Assembly: GCA_020444065.1 (NCBI GenBank)
Contig: JAHLLQ010000003.1
Coordinates: 62,001-126,000, forward strand
Source of the DNA: a bacterium
GTDB taxonomy: Bacteria; Sumerlaeota; Sumerlaeia; SLMS01; JAHLLQ01
Length of the DNA stretch: 64,000 nucleotides
Reading direction: 5' to 3'
In this document: positions 28,959-38,219 of the stretch, piece after piece
Layout: every line of letters begins with the position of its first letter
Numbering within the stretch: position 1 is the stretch's first letter
Notes under the pieces: model-generated
Database searches by the model: none
What the model saw: only the letters and a program-made list of their open reading frames with translations
What the model was told of the DNA's origin: nothing
Position numbers and translations under genes: made by a program

Positions 28959-29867
28959 CTACTTCTCGTCGAAGAGCTCTGTTCGCGCACTCTCGGCGAT
29001 GGCGCGGACCGCGGGGTTCTTGACGCGGCGCTCGACGCTGATGGCGTAGACTCGCTCGTGGACTGCAGGAATCTCGCCGACGATACGAACATGGTATTGG
29101 TGGCAGACTTCGTCGGCGACTACCGTCGGCATGACGAAGAGCCCATCGCCCGCCTGGCCGAACACTTTCATCAGGGCGCTGTCTTCGAACTCACCCACTA
29201 CGCGCGGGTGGATATCCATCATCTCGAACCAGTGATCGAGGGCATGGCGTGACGCCGCGGTTTCGCCGGGAAGAAGAAGAGGGGCGCCTGTGAGCGATGC
29301 AGGGAAGCCTTTGCGATAGCGACGCGCGAGCGCGGCTGTTCCGAACACGGCCACCGGACTCTCGCCGAGCAAGTGACTGAACGCACGGACCTTTGCCTGA
29401 TCACCGATGGGAGAGTCGGCAAAGACGACGTCGAGTTCGAAGACGGAGAGCTTGGCGAGCAGGTCGCTGTACTTGCCCTCGTGGCAGGAAAGGCGGACGG
29501 GGCGGTCGAGGTCCATGACGGGGCGCAGCAGGCGATAGACCAGGAGTTTGTGCAACACCATGACGGCCCCGACGTTGAGCCGCAGAACCGAGGCGGAACC
29601 CGCTTCGCTGCGCAGCGTTTCGAGAAGGTCCTTGCTGATGCGGAACATCTCGTCGGCGTGGCGAAAGACCATGCGGCCGACTTCGGAGAGCGCGAGGCGC
29701 CGACCCGTGCGCTCGAAGAGTTCCTCGCCGAGCGCGTCCTCGAGGGATTTGAGCTGGGCGGAGATGGTGGGCTGGGCGAGGCGCAGTTCCCGCGCGGCAG
29801 CAGTGACACTGCCTTCACGGGCCACGACCCAGAAGTAATACAGGTGATTGTGGTTGATCCATTCCAT
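28959..29867 (-). CDS. nhaR: LysR-family sodium-responsive regulator NhaR
   Basis: A 302-residue LysR protein. The first residues, MEWINHNHLYYFWVVAREGS followed by VTAAARELRLAQPTISAQLK, closely match E. coli NhaR (INYNHLYYFWHVYKEGS), as do the later VGEFEDSALMKVFGQAGDGL and the PLLLPGETAASR stretch. NhaR activates Na+/H+ antiporter genes in response to sodium and alkaline pH. No nhaA gene is present; instead the divergent genes run toward a CPA2 antiporter and an Mrp operon, the likely targets. I chose ATG 29867, seven codons into the longest frame, because NhaR proteins begin there. Confidence 0.92.
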   Translation of the reverse strand: MEWINHNHLYYFWVVAREGSVTAAARELRLAQPTISAQLKSLEDALGEELFERTGRRLALSEVGRMVFRHADEMFRISKDLLETLRSEAGSASVLRLNVGAVMVLHKLLVYRLLRPVMDLDRPVRLSCHEGKYSDLLAKLSVFELDVVFADSPIGDQAKVRAFSHLLGESPVAVFGTAALARRYRKGFPASLTGAPLLLPGETAASRHALDHWFEMMDIHPRVVGEFEDSALMKVFGQAGDGLFVMPTVVADEVCHQYHVRIVGEIPAVHERVYAISVERRVKNPAVRAIAESARTELFDEK

Positions 29868-29963
29868 ATAGACAAAACCTATCAATCTGAGTTATTATTT
29901 CTATTTGGCAAAACAGGCCTGGGGAGGGTACACGTCAATCACCTTTTCGACGGAGGCATTGCC
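29868..29963. promoter_or_regulatory. Divergent control region of nhaR and the eRF1-like gene
   Basis: The first ~50 bases are strikingly AT-rich (TTATTATTTCTATTTGG) in a GC-rich region and lie between two divergent starts. This is the expected place for NhaR binding; the exact box is not resolved by eye. Confidence 0.4.
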
Positions 29964-31019
29964 GTGGAACTTCAGGCTTTCAAACAACAGCTCAGAGAAC
30001 TTGCCCAGTTGGAAGAAACCGAGGACCTGATGGTCAGTTCCTACCACTCACTCGAACGGCCGGTTTCGGAGACGCTTCGCGCCTTTCAGGCGCGGCGGAG
30101 GACGGTGATCAAGGGCGTGGACGAGGGCCGACGGGAGGTCGTGGAGCAGGCACTCGACGCGGTCGAGGAGTACCTGCAGGAGCGCCTGAATCCCGCGTCG
30201 CGCAGCGTGGCGGTGTTTTCCCGCCAGGGGAAGGTCCCGTTCTTCCTCGCTCTCGAATTCCAGGCTCCGCTTACCGATGCGGTTGTGGTGGACGATGTGC
30301 CGAACATCTATGGACTGGTGGAATTGAAGGACGTGTATCACCGCTACCTGGTGATGGTGTGCCAGGAGGATCAGGTGAGCGTGGCTGAAGTGAATCTGGG
30401 AGCAGTGACCTGGCAGATGTGGAGCGAGCGCCCGGAATTGCGCTCTCGCGTGGGGCGCGAATGGACGCGGCGCCATTATCAGCGTCACCTGAAAGGAAGA
30501 ACCGACAAGTTCCTGAAGGAGTGCATCGGTGTACTGGAGCAACGGATGTACGAGGGAGGCTACAAGCACCTGGTTCTGTCGGGAACGCCGAAGGTGTTGG
30601 GGATGGTGCGCCAGGCATTGCCAAAACATCTGGAGGAGATCCTGATCGAACAGGTTGGGTGCCAGAGTGGTTCGCACGAAACAGACAATGTCGTGGAGTC
30701 GACGTTGGAGATCTTCATCGAGCAGGAGCGGGTGGAATCGCGTGCGACGGTCGACCGCGTGCTGAACGAGTTGCGTCGGAGCGGTCTGGCGGCGGTGGGC
30801 AGCGATGCTGCACGCCGGGCGTTCCAATTGGGTCAGGTGGACATGCTGGTGATCGATCGACGGATTCCCGGCTCCGAACGCGAGGAGCTTGCACGGCTCG
30901 CGACGGCCGCGGGGGCGGAGATTGAAACGATTGAGCGCGACGAGCGTCTCTGGCGTTTGGGCGGCGTTGCCGTTCTCCTTCGCTTTCATCTTCCGAATGC
31001 GGCGCTTGTCCGCGCCTGA
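29964..31019 (+). CDS. Bacterial eRF1-like protein (baeRF type)
   Basis: About 351 residues from a GTG at 29964 with GGAGG eight bases upstream. The sequence follows the archaeo-eukaryotic release-factor plan: a middle domain with FFLALEFQAPLTDAVVVDD, YHRYLVMVCQEDQVSVAEVN and HYQRHLKGRTDKFLKECI, then YKHLVLSGTPKVLGMVRQAL, and a C-terminal eL30-like fold (VDRVLNELRRSGLAAVGSDA, GQVDMLVIDRRI). Families of this kind were described in bacteria as baeRF proteins, proposed to act on ribosomes or as peptidyl-tRNA hydrolases. A canonical GGQ loop is not seen; the role is therefore uncertain. It lies between nhaR and ion antiporter genes. Confidence 0.8.
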   Translation: MELQAFKQQLRELAQLEETEDLMVSSYHSLERPVSETLRAFQARRRTVIKGVDEGRREVVEQALDAVEEYLQERLNPASRSVAVFSRQGKVPFFLALEFQAPLTDAVVVDDVPNIYGLVELKDVYHRYLVMVCQEDQVSVAEVNLGAVTWQMWSERPELRSRVGREWTRRHYQRHLKGRTDKFLKECIGVLEQRMYEGGYKHLVLSGTPKVLGMVRQALPKHLEEILIEQVGCQSGSHETDNVVESTLEIFIEQERVESRATVDRVLNELRRSGLAAVGSDAARRAFQLGQVDMLVIDRRIPGSEREELARLATAAGAEIETIERDERLWRLGGVAVLLRFHLPNAALVRA

Positions 31020-31070
31020 CAGGGGGAGGGGAGTGAGGATTTTGAGCGTTCTTAAGGGGAACCCGCGCCC

Positions 31071-32783
31071 ATGGCGAATCTGACACCACAGGACCTGACG
31101 TACCTCTTTCTGGCGATTGCCGTGTTGCTGGGCGTGGCTCGTTTGTTGGGAGAGTTGGCTCGGATGTTGGGTCAGCCTTCCGTGCTGGGAGAGATCGCGG
31201 CGGGGATCCTGCTTGGGCCCACGATTCTTGGGCGCCTTGCCCCGGACCTTCAGCAGACTCTGTTTCCAGCCGAAGGAAACGTCGCCATAGTGCTCGAGGC
31301 GCTCGTGGCGCTGTCGGTCGTGCTTTTCTTATTGGTGGCGGGGCTGGAGGTGGACCTGTCGGTGGCGTTCCGACAAGGTGCGACGACATTTAAGGTGGCG
31401 GCGACAGGAATGGCTTTGCCGGCCGTGTTGGGATTTCTCACGGCGTGGTTCGCCCCCGGTTTGCTGATGGAAGTTCCGGAAGGCAAGCAGTTCGTGTTTG
31501 CATTGTTCTTTGCGACGGCGCTTTCGATTTCGGCGTTGCCTGTGGTTGTGAAGATCCTGCGTGACGTGGGACTGATTCAGACGGACATCGGCGTTGTGGT
31601 CGTGGCATCGGCGATTGTGAACGACCTGCTGGGGTGGATTGTCTTCGCAATCATCCTGGGGATGTTGGGGGCGAGCAAAGCGGCGTTGCCCTTGCCGATG
31701 GTGATTCTGCTGACGTTGGTTTTCGTTGCCGTCATGCTGACGATTGGGCGTTGGCTGGTACACAGGATCCTGGTGTATCTGCAAGCACATCTGAGTTGGC
31801 CGGCGGGCGTGCTGAGTCTGTCGCTGAGCGTCGCGCTCTTCTGTGCAGCCTTCACGGAGTGGCTGGGCATTCACGCGATCTTCGGGGCATTCCTCTTCGG
31901 CGTGGCGCTGGGGGATTCGGGGCATTTAAAGCAGCAGACGCGGGCGACGCTGGATCAGTTCATTAGCTACACGTTTGCACCGATCTTCTTCGCGTCGATT
32001 GGGTTGAGCGTGGATTTCATTTCGAACTTCGCGCTGGTGCCTGTGGCGATTGTGTTTGCACTGGCGTGCGTGGGGAAGATCGCGGGCTGTTTCCTGGGTG
32101 GATTGTGGAGCGGCTTGTCACGGCGCGAGTCGTTGGCGATCGGAGCGGCTAAGAACGCCCGCGGGGCGATGGAGATTATCCTTGGCCTGTTGGCCCTGCG
32201 CTATGGTTTGATCAACGAGGAGTTCTTTGTGGCGCTCGTGATCATGGCGTTGCTGACGTCGATGGTAAGCGGGACGATGGTGCAGGCGGTTATCAAGAGC
32301 ACCAGGCGGGTCTCAATCCGGGACCTGGTGGGTAAGGCGGGGATCGAAATGGAGCTGGCGGGAGGAACCCGTGACGAGGTCATCAACGAACTTGTCCATC
32401 TCGCTGTCCGGAAGGATCCGACGCTCGATGCCGCCGCGGTTCAGGAAGCGGTCGCCGCCCGCGAACGGATCATGCCGACGGGTCTACAGTACGGGATCGC
32501 GATTCCCCATGCCCGCATTCCGGGATTGCGAAAACCGGTTCTTGTGCTCGGCCGCCATCGCCGAGGAGTCGACTTCGATGCCTTTGACGGTGCACCGGCA
32601 CGACTTGTGTTCTTGCTGTTGACCAAGGACGGAAAGAGCGAAGACCAGCTGGCCGTTCTTCGCGCGATCAGCCAGGTGCTTTCCGATGCTGTGACGGTCG
32701 AGAGGCTGCTTGGGACCGGATCGGCCACCGAACTCCTTGCGGCGCTGAAGGTGGCGGAAGAACAGTTGGAGCACGCGCATTAA
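31071..32783 (+). CDS. CPA2 Na+(K+)/H+ antiporter with PTS EIIA-like C-terminal domain
   Basis: 570 residues. The N-terminal ~400 residues form a 12-13-span CPA2 exchanger; visible family sequences are GQPSVLGEIAAGILLGPTIL, ATALSISALPVVVKILRDVG and GAAKNARGAMEIILGLLALR. From about residue 420 the chain becomes a soluble PTS EIIA (fructose/nitrogen-type) fold with the phospho-acceptor-like His480 in YGIAIPHARIPG and the segments SIRDLVGKAGIEMELAGG, KDGKSEDQLAVLRAISQ. The EIIA tail suggests control by a PTS or nitrogen-PTS phosphorelay, though no other PTS gene is visible. It follows the eRF1-like gene by 51 bases. Confidence 0.92.
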   Translation: MANLTPQDLTYLFLAIAVLLGVARLLGELARMLGQPSVLGEIAAGILLGPTILGRLAPDLQQTLFPAEGNVAIVLEALVALSVVLFLLVAGLEVDLSVAFRQGATTFKVAATGMALPAVLGFLTAWFAPGLLMEVPEGKQFVFALFFATALSISALPVVVKILRDVGLIQTDIGVVVVASAIVNDLLGWIVFAIILGMLGASKAALPLPMVILLTLVFVAVMLTIGRWLVHRILVYLQAHLSWPAGVLSLSLSVALFCAAFTEWLGIHAIFGAFLFGVALGDSGHLKQQTRATLDQFISYTFAPIFFASIGLSVDFISNFALVPVAIVFALACVGKIAGCFLGGLWSGLSRRESLAIGAAKNARGAMEIILGLLALRYGLINEEFFVALVIMALLTSMVSGTMVQAVIKSTRRVSIRDLVGKAGIEMELAGGTRDEVINELVHLAVRKDPTLDAAAVQEAVAARERIMPTGLQYGIAIPHARIPGLRKPVLVLGRHRRGVDFDAFDGAPARLVFLLLTKDGKSEDQLAVLRAISQVLSDAVTVERLLGTGSATELLAALKVAEEQLEHAH

Positions 32784-32936
32784 TCGACTCCGGTGCAGCT
32801 CAGGCCCAGTTCTGGCATCCAGCGATCAGGCCGGGGGAGGGGACAGCCCCTTCACTCTTGAACTGCGCAGCAGCCACCGGCGTCTCTTTGGAGACGGAAT
32901 CGATTATTCTCACCGAAACGGGGAACTGCAAGCGAC
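32784..32936 (+). promoter_or_regulatory. Leader region of the mrp operon with two hairpins
   Basis: The 153-base spacer holds AGGGG/CCCCT arms at 32838-32851 and CGTCTC/GAGACG arms at 32881-32896. This may be a promoter plus leader for the mrp operon. Sodium or lithium riboswitches are known upstream of such genes, but I could not match this sequence to a known consensus by eye. Confidence 0.35.
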
Positions 32937-35822
32937 ATGCTCGTCCTGCCGCTTCTACTGACATTTCTCGGGGCGATCGCCATTCTGGTCTCCCGCCGCA
33001 ACACCGGCGGGTTTTGCCAGGCCGTGGCCCTCGCGTTCAACCTGGCTGCTTTGGCGGTTCTTGGGTATCTGAGCCTGCAATGGAAGCAGGGAGCGGAGCC
33101 GACGTTCTTCGTGTCCTGGATGCCAGCAGTTGGCTTGGACTTTTCCCTCTGGCTGGACGGCCCAGCGCTTTTCTGGTCTTGGCTGGTTCTGGGTATCGGA
33201 GCGCTCGTACTCCTCTACTCCCGATTCTACATGGACCCGAACGATTCACCGTATCGATTCTACGCGTCGCTGATGATTTTCATGGGCGCAATGCTCGGTG
33301 TGGTCATCTCGCGGAATCTGCCTCTGATGTTCATCTTCTGGGAGATGACTTCGTTGTCGTCGTTCCTGCTGATCGGTCATTGGCACAAGAAACCCGAAGC
33401 GATCAAGGGGGCGAAGAGGGCATTCGTGCTGACTGGTCTGGGAGGGCTCAGCCTGATGGCTGGGATCGCCGTTCTTGGTGTGATCGCCAAGGACGCTCCT
33501 GTTCCTTTCGCCCTCGAGTGGGATCAAGTCTGGAGCAACACCGAGTTCATCACGCAGCATCGCCTTGCTCCGTTGGCGCTGATCCTGATGCTGCTGGGAG
33601 CTCTGACGAAGAGCGCTCAGTTCCCGTTTCACTTCTGGCTGCCCGGAGCCATGGAAGCGCCAACGCCGGTCTCGGCCTATCTTCATGCCGCGACCATGGT
33701 GAAGGCTGGCATCTATCTGATGGGGCGTCTCTATCCGACGTTCAACGGTTCGCTGTTGTGGCTTCTGGTACTTGGAGGTGTCGGCGTTATTACGATGCTC
33801 CTCGGAGGGATCCTGGCCGTCGTCAGTCATGACATCAAGAAGCTCCTGGCGTGGTCGACGGTCAGCCAGCTCGGTCTCTTGACGGCTTACTACGGATTTG
33901 GTTACGGCAAGGTTGGAGGGGAAGAGCTCCTTACGCTCGATCTTCTGCTGATTGCAAGCCACGCCCTCTTTAAGGGCGGACTGTTTATGCTGTGCGGCGT
34001 TGTGGATCATGCGGCTCACACGCGTGACTGGAGAAAGCTCGGCGGGCTTTTCAAGAAGATGCCAGTCACGGGCACGCTCACCCTGCTGGGTGCGCTCAGT
34101 ATGGCGGGGATGCCGTTTACGCTGGGGTTTGTTGCCAAGAAGCTGTTCCTGGATGCGGGCATGAAAGTCTCTGCACCGCATGCCCTCATCGAGGACGTTC
34201 TCCTTTGGATCGCCATCATCGCCAGTGTCTTCACCGTGGCTTACTGCATGCGCCTGTTCATCAATCCGTTCCTGGGCAGGCCACGCGATGCGAATATTCA
34301 CTCGCACGTTCACGAGGGCGGCATCGGAGTCTTGCTATCCCCTCTGGTCCTCGTGGGACTGTGTTTCCTTGGGGGGATCTATGTACCACTGATTGAGAAA
34401 CCGATTTCGCTTCTCGTCAACCGCGCCGCTTTCGAGGATAGTACGAAGTACACGGTTGGGTTCTTTGCGAAGGCCGATTTCCTCTTCTGGGTAAGTCTTG
34501 CGATGTTCTTCATCGGCGGACCGCTGGTCTATCTATTGGCCGGCCGGATGGAACGGTTGCTTTCGCGTGGTCCTTCTCCCGGGCTGATCCTGAGGGGATT
34601 CGATGGGCTGTTCAATGTTGCCATTCCCAACCTGGCGGCTAAATCGACAAAGCTCGTTCAGTCGCCCTCGTTGTCGCGGAATGCGGCACTGACACTACTG
34701 GTCGGATTGGGATTTGTTGCCATACCGCTCTTTGGCGGTTTCCTCACCGGCGGCGCCATTAGCTGGGGAGCGTGGACGGGAAGTCATGCCGCGGCGGTCG
34801 TATTATCAGTGTTGATGATTGCAGGCGCAGCAGGTGTGCTGGTCGTTCGCGAACCCCTCTTCCGTATTTTGTCGCTCAGCATCGTGGGTTTGCTGATGAC
34901 GGGATTCTTCCTCATCTATCGCGCGCCGGACCTGGCGATTACGCAGATTCTGGTCGAGCTGATTCTGCTTTTTATGTTCCTGCTATTGCTGAGGAGAATC
35001 CGTGGACTCAAGGGCGCGATGCCGCACCAGCGCGGAAGGAAGGCGTTTGTTGTTACAACTTCGATCGTATCCGGAGCCGTGATGGCGGCTCTCACGTTCG
35101 CGGCTTCACACAGCCCCGAGCGAGCGAAGCCGGTTCTGCCCGACAGTCCGACGCACGCCGAGTTTTACCTTGAGAATTCCAAGTATCCTGCGGAAGCGGG
35201 AGCGCACTCCGGCGGCGGCAACAATGTAGTCAACGTGATCCTGGTCGACTTCCGCGCGATGGATACGCTCGGCGAAGTCATAGTTCTTGCCGTTGCCGCA
35301 TTCGGAGTTCTGGCCCTGTTCGGAACGCGGGGTCGACGCAAGGATGAGTTGGACGCCTCTGCGACCTATCCCGACCTGAATGAGCCCGCCGATCGTCTCA
35401 GGGGTGGTGGCCCACAGGCGCTGGCGGTGATGGCCAGATCGCTGGCAGTTCTGGCGCTGCTCTTCTCCGGGGTACTCTTCCTTGCTGGTCACAATGCTCC
35501 CGGTGGCGGGTTCATCGCTGGTTTGCTGGCAGCGATCGCGGTGATCCCGTTGATGATGTCGCTCCCAAGCAATGATCTGGATCGATACTGGGTCTTTAGA
35601 GACGCAACAAAGCTGATTCCCATCGGAATGCTCATCGCGTTTGCGACGGGAGTGGCGCCTTGGATCTTTGGCAAAGCCTTCCTGCGCAGCGCTCACACCT
35701 ACATTGGCGTGCCACTGCTCGGTAAGTTCGAAGTCGCGAGCGCCATGGCGTTCGATTTGGGGGTTTTCCTCGTCGTTGTCGGCGTCACCCTCACGATCCT
35801 CAATACTTTCAGAAGGGCTTGA
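32937..35822 (+). CDS. mrpA: Mrp antiporter subunit A fused to subunit B
   Basis: 961 residues. The N-terminal ~780 residues are MrpA: a proton-pump-type antiporter core (FWEMTSLSSFLLIGHWH, LPGAMEAPTPVSAYLHAA then TMVKAGIYLMG). A C-terminal MrpA segment follows (FFLIYRAPDLAITQILVELI, NVILVDFRAMDTLGEVIVLA). From about residue 820 the chain continues as MrpB: VLFLAGHNAPGGGFIAGLLA and HTYIGVPLLGKFEVASAMAF. A fused mrpA-mrpB gene defines the six-gene (group 2) type of Mrp operon. Mrp exports Na+ in exchange for H+ as a hetero-oligomeric membrane complex. The ATG at 32937 comes after GGGGAA. Confidence 0.95.
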   Translation: MLVLPLLLTFLGAIAILVSRRNTGGFCQAVALAFNLAALAVLGYLSLQWKQGAEPTFFVSWMPAVGLDFSLWLDGPALFWSWLVLGIGALVLLYSRFYMDPNDSPYRFYASLMIFMGAMLGVVISRNLPLMFIFWEMTSLSSFLLIGHWHKKPEAIKGAKRAFVLTGLGGLSLMAGIAVLGVIAKDAPVPFALEWDQVWSNTEFITQHRLAPLALILMLLGALTKSAQFPFHFWLPGAMEAPTPVSAYLHAATMVKAGIYLMGRLYPTFNGSLLWLLVLGGVGVITMLLGGILAVVSHDIKKLLAWSTVSQLGLLTAYYGFGYGKVGGEELLTLDLLLIASHALFKGGLFMLCGVVDHAAHTRDWRKLGGLFKKMPVTGTLTLLGALSMAGMPFTLGFVAKKLFLDAGMKVSAPHALIEDVLLWIAIIASVFTVAYCMRLFINPFLGRPRDANIHSHVHEGGIGVLLSPLVLVGLCFLGGIYVPLIEKPISLLVNRAAFEDSTKYTVGFFAKADFLFWVSLAMFFIGGPLVYLLAGRMERLLSRGPSPGLILRGFDGLFNVAIPNLAAKSTKLVQSPSLSRNAALTLLVGLGFVAIPLFGGFLTGGAISWGAWTGSHAAAVVLSVLMIAGAAGVLVVREPLFRILSLSIVGLLMTGFFLIYRAPDLAITQILVELILLFMFLLLLRRIRGLKGAMPHQRGRKAFVVTTSIVSGAVMAALTFAASHSPERAKPVLPDSPTHAEFYLENSKYPAEAGAHSGGGNNVVNVILVDFRAMDTLGEVIVLAVAAFGVLALFGTRGRRKDELDASATYPDLNEPADRLRGGGPQALAVMARSLAVLALLFSGVLFLAGHNAPGGGFIAGLLAAIAVIPLMMSLPSNDLDRYWVFRDATKLIPIGMLIAFATGVAPWIFGKAFLRSAHTYIGVPLLGKFEVASAMAFDLGVFLVVVGVTLTILNTFRRA

Positions 35823-35840
35823 GAGAGGTTTGCATTCAAG

Positions 35841-36224
35841 ATGATGGAACTCATTGCCGCTCTGACGGTTGGCATTCTGACGGCACTTGCTGTGGCCCTT
35901 TTCCTCAGGAAGAGCCTCTTCGATGTGGTGCTGGGCGCAGCGCTTCTCAGCCAGGCGGTGAACCTTCTGATCATTTCGATGAGTGGCTGGAAGCCGGGAC
36001 TGAAACCGGCCGTCCTGAATTCGGAAAAGGTCGTCACGGATGCGGGACCCATATCCGCCGTCGACCCCTCCCTTTACGTAGATCCATTGCCCCAGGCACT
36101 GATCCTGACGGCGATTGTTATCGGGTTTGCGCTGCTCAGCTATCTCATGGGGTTGCTAGCCCGATCTGTGGAAGATGAACCCGATCTTGCTCTTGGCGAG
36201 CATGGCGAGGAGGCGGCCCGCTGA
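35841..36224 (+). CDS. mrpC: Mrp antiporter subunit C
   Basis: 127 residues with three hydrophobic segments, matching MrpC/NuoK-like subunits: LLSQAVNLLIISMSGW and the C-terminal DPLPQALILTAIVIGFALLS, a family signature. It starts 18 bases after mrpA and ends one base before the mrpD start. Confidence 0.95.
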   Translation: MMELIAALTVGILTALAVALFLRKSLFDVVLGAALLSQAVNLLIISMSGWKPGLKPAVLNSEKVVTDAGPISAVDPSLYVDPLPQALILTAIVIGFALLSYLMGLLARSVEDEPDLALGEHGEEAAR

Positions 36225-36225
36225 G

Positions 36226-37755
36226 ATGATTGCTTTACTTCTCCCCATTCTCTTGCCGTTGACCGCTGGCGCCCTGGCGATGCTGGCGAGGAAATCTGCG
36301 AGCCTTCAGAGAGTGCTCGCCGGTCTCGCCATTCATGCGACGCTGCTTGTTGGAATCATGCTCGCGGTTGGGACTCGCGACGGGATCGTTCGCACCGTCG
36401 GTCTCGGAGGCTGGGAGGGGACTTTCGGGATCACACTGGCTTCCGATGCACTCGCCGGAATGATGCTCGTTCTGGCCGGTGTCACATTGGCCGTCACCTT
36501 CTGGTTCCTGGTTCTCGGGACTGAACCTCGAGACGAAGGCCGGGTCTTTTATCCTGCGCTTCTCATTCTGGCGGCTGGAGTGAACTGGTCGTTCCTGACG
36601 GCGGATCTCTTTAACCTGTTCGTGAGTTTCGAACTCATTCTCCTCTCCAGCTATGTGTTGCTGACCACGGGAAACGAAGGAACTCAGTTGCGCGAGAGCT
36701 TCAAATTCGTCGCTCTCAATCTCCTTGCGGGAACGCTCTTTCTGGCTGGAGCCGGATTGGTCCACGGGGCTTACGGGACGCTCAACTTTGCGGATCTCGC
36801 GACGAAGATTCGAGCAGCGGAGAACTCTCACCTGGCAATTGCACTGGGGTCGTTGTTTCTCGTCGTTTTTGGAATCAAGGCCGCGCTCTTTCCCGTCTTC
36901 TTCTGGCTGCCAGACTCTTATCCGAAAGCACCCACGGGAATTCTGCCATATTTTGCAGGGATTCTGACGAAGGTCGGCGTCTACTGCCTTTTCCGTTTCT
37001 TCAGTTTGCTCTACACGGATTCCATGGAAGGATGGTTCCAGAACGCTCTGCTTTTTATCGCGGGCGGAACGATGTTGATCGGCGTCTTCGGCGCACTGAG
37101 CCAATGGAGCTTCCGCCGCATTTTGAGCTTCCACATTATCAGCCAGATTGGATACATGATCTTCGGCCTGGCGCTGTTCACGTCCGGGGGATTCGCCGGC
37201 GGCCTCTTCTATATGGCACATCATATCGTGGTGAAGGCTTCACTCTTCCTGATTGCCGGTTGCGTGATCGTTCGGTTTGGAACGGACAGTCTGAAAGAGA
37301 TTCGAGGACTGATCAGCAAGACGCCGGGCCTTGCGATCTTGTTCATCCTCGCAGCGTTCTCCCTGGCCGGCATTCCACCGCTATCCGGTTTTTACGGCAA
37401 GTACCTGCTGGTCGTGGAGGGCTTTAGCGAGAAGCACTACACGCTGACAATCGTCTCGATTCTGACGAGTGTGTTCACGCTGGCGAGTATGTTGAAGATC
37501 TGGACGAACTCCTTTTGGGGCGAAGAATCCGAGCCTGTGAAGACGGCGAATGCGACGCGCGCTCCGATCTGGGCCACGGTCGGGCTGGTGGGCGTCTCTG
37601 TCGGGATCGCGGTCTTCAGCGGGCCGATGATGGAGTTTGCCGAGTTCACAAGTGCGCAACTCCTCGATCCTTCTGCCTATGTTGCGGCATTGAGCGGTCC
37701 GGATGCCGTTCCTCTTCTCGAAGTCAGTCTGCACAGCCAGGAGGTCGCCCCATGA
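36226..37755 (+). CDS. mrpD: Mrp antiporter subunit D
   Basis: 509 residues, a second proton-pump-type antiporter subunit homologous to NuoM/N. Recognised stretches are DLFNLFVSFELILLSSYVLL (conserved membrane Glu), FPVFFWLPDSYPKAPTGILP, FHIISQIGYMIFGLALF and PPLSGFYGKYLLVVEG. The ATG at 36226 is preferred over upstream in-frame starts because it gives the usual N-terminus MIALLLPILLPL. Its stop overlaps the mrpE start in an ATGA. Confidence 0.95.
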   Translation: MIALLLPILLPLTAGALAMLARKSASLQRVLAGLAIHATLLVGIMLAVGTRDGIVRTVGLGGWEGTFGITLASDALAGMMLVLAGVTLAVTFWFLVLGTEPRDEGRVFYPALLILAAGVNWSFLTADLFNLFVSFELILLSSYVLLTTGNEGTQLRESFKFVALNLLAGTLFLAGAGLVHGAYGTLNFADLATKIRAAENSHLAIALGSLFLVVFGIKAALFPVFFWLPDSYPKAPTGILPYFAGILTKVGVYCLFRFFSLLYTDSMEGWFQNALLFIAGGTMLIGVFGALSQWSFRRILSFHIISQIGYMIFGLALFTSGGFAGGLFYMAHHIVVKASLFLIAGCVIVRFGTDSLKEIRGLISKTPGLAILFILAAFSLAGIPPLSGFYGKYLLVVEGFSEKHYTLTIVSILTSVFTLASMLKIWTNSFWGEESEPVKTANATRAPIWATVGLVGVSVGIAVFSGPMMEFAEFTSAQLLDPSAYVAALSGPDAVPLLEVSLHSQEVAP

Positions 37756-38216
37756 GTGCTTCCACAATGCGGGTATTGGCCCGCGCAATCGTTGCCGCGA
37801 CGATCGCGGGCACTGCATTTGAATTCTCCATCGGGAGCGTTCTAGCGGCCTTCGTCGTTGTCACGCTTCTGACCAGCAAGCGGTTCTATCGTTGGATCGG
37901 CCCGAGGAACATTCGCGCGAAGATTCACTTCAGTTGGGATTTCATTGTGGACCTTGCGGTGAGTAACTTCGTCATGGCGTGGGATGTTCTGACGCCGGGA
38001 GACAAACACCAGGTCCGGATGATCCATGTGCCGATCGATGATCTGACAGCGGAGGAGATCGCCCTGCTCAATCATCGGATTACTCTGACGCCGGGGACCT
38101 TGGCCTGCGGCGTGAGCGAAGACGGGACGACCATGCTCGTGCACTTGATGTATCCGGGCGACAACGACTCGTCTCGGTTGCGGAAACCCATCGATATCCT
38201 GAAAGGAAACGTCTGA
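37752..38216 (+). CDS. mrpE: Mrp antiporter subunit E
   Basis: 154 residues. Two N-terminal membrane segments are followed by a soluble domain that matches MrpE: FIVDLAVSNFVMAWDVLTPG, then ITLTPGTLACGVSEDGTTML and HLMYPGD. It overlaps mrpD by 4 bases. Confidence 0.93.
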   Translation: MSASTMRVLARAIVAATIAGTAFEFSIGSVLAAFVVVTLLTSKRFYRWIGPRNIRAKIHFSWDFIVDLAVSNFVMAWDVLTPGDKHQVRMIHVPIDDLTAEEIALLNHRITLTPGTLACGVSEDGTTMLVHLMYPGDNDSSRLRKPIDILKGNV

Positions 38217-38219
38217 GGC

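Noticed and set aside
31071-31970. NhaA antiporter
   Set aside because: nhaR suggested nhaA nearby, but the downstream gene is a CPA2 exchanger with EIIA tail, not NhaA.
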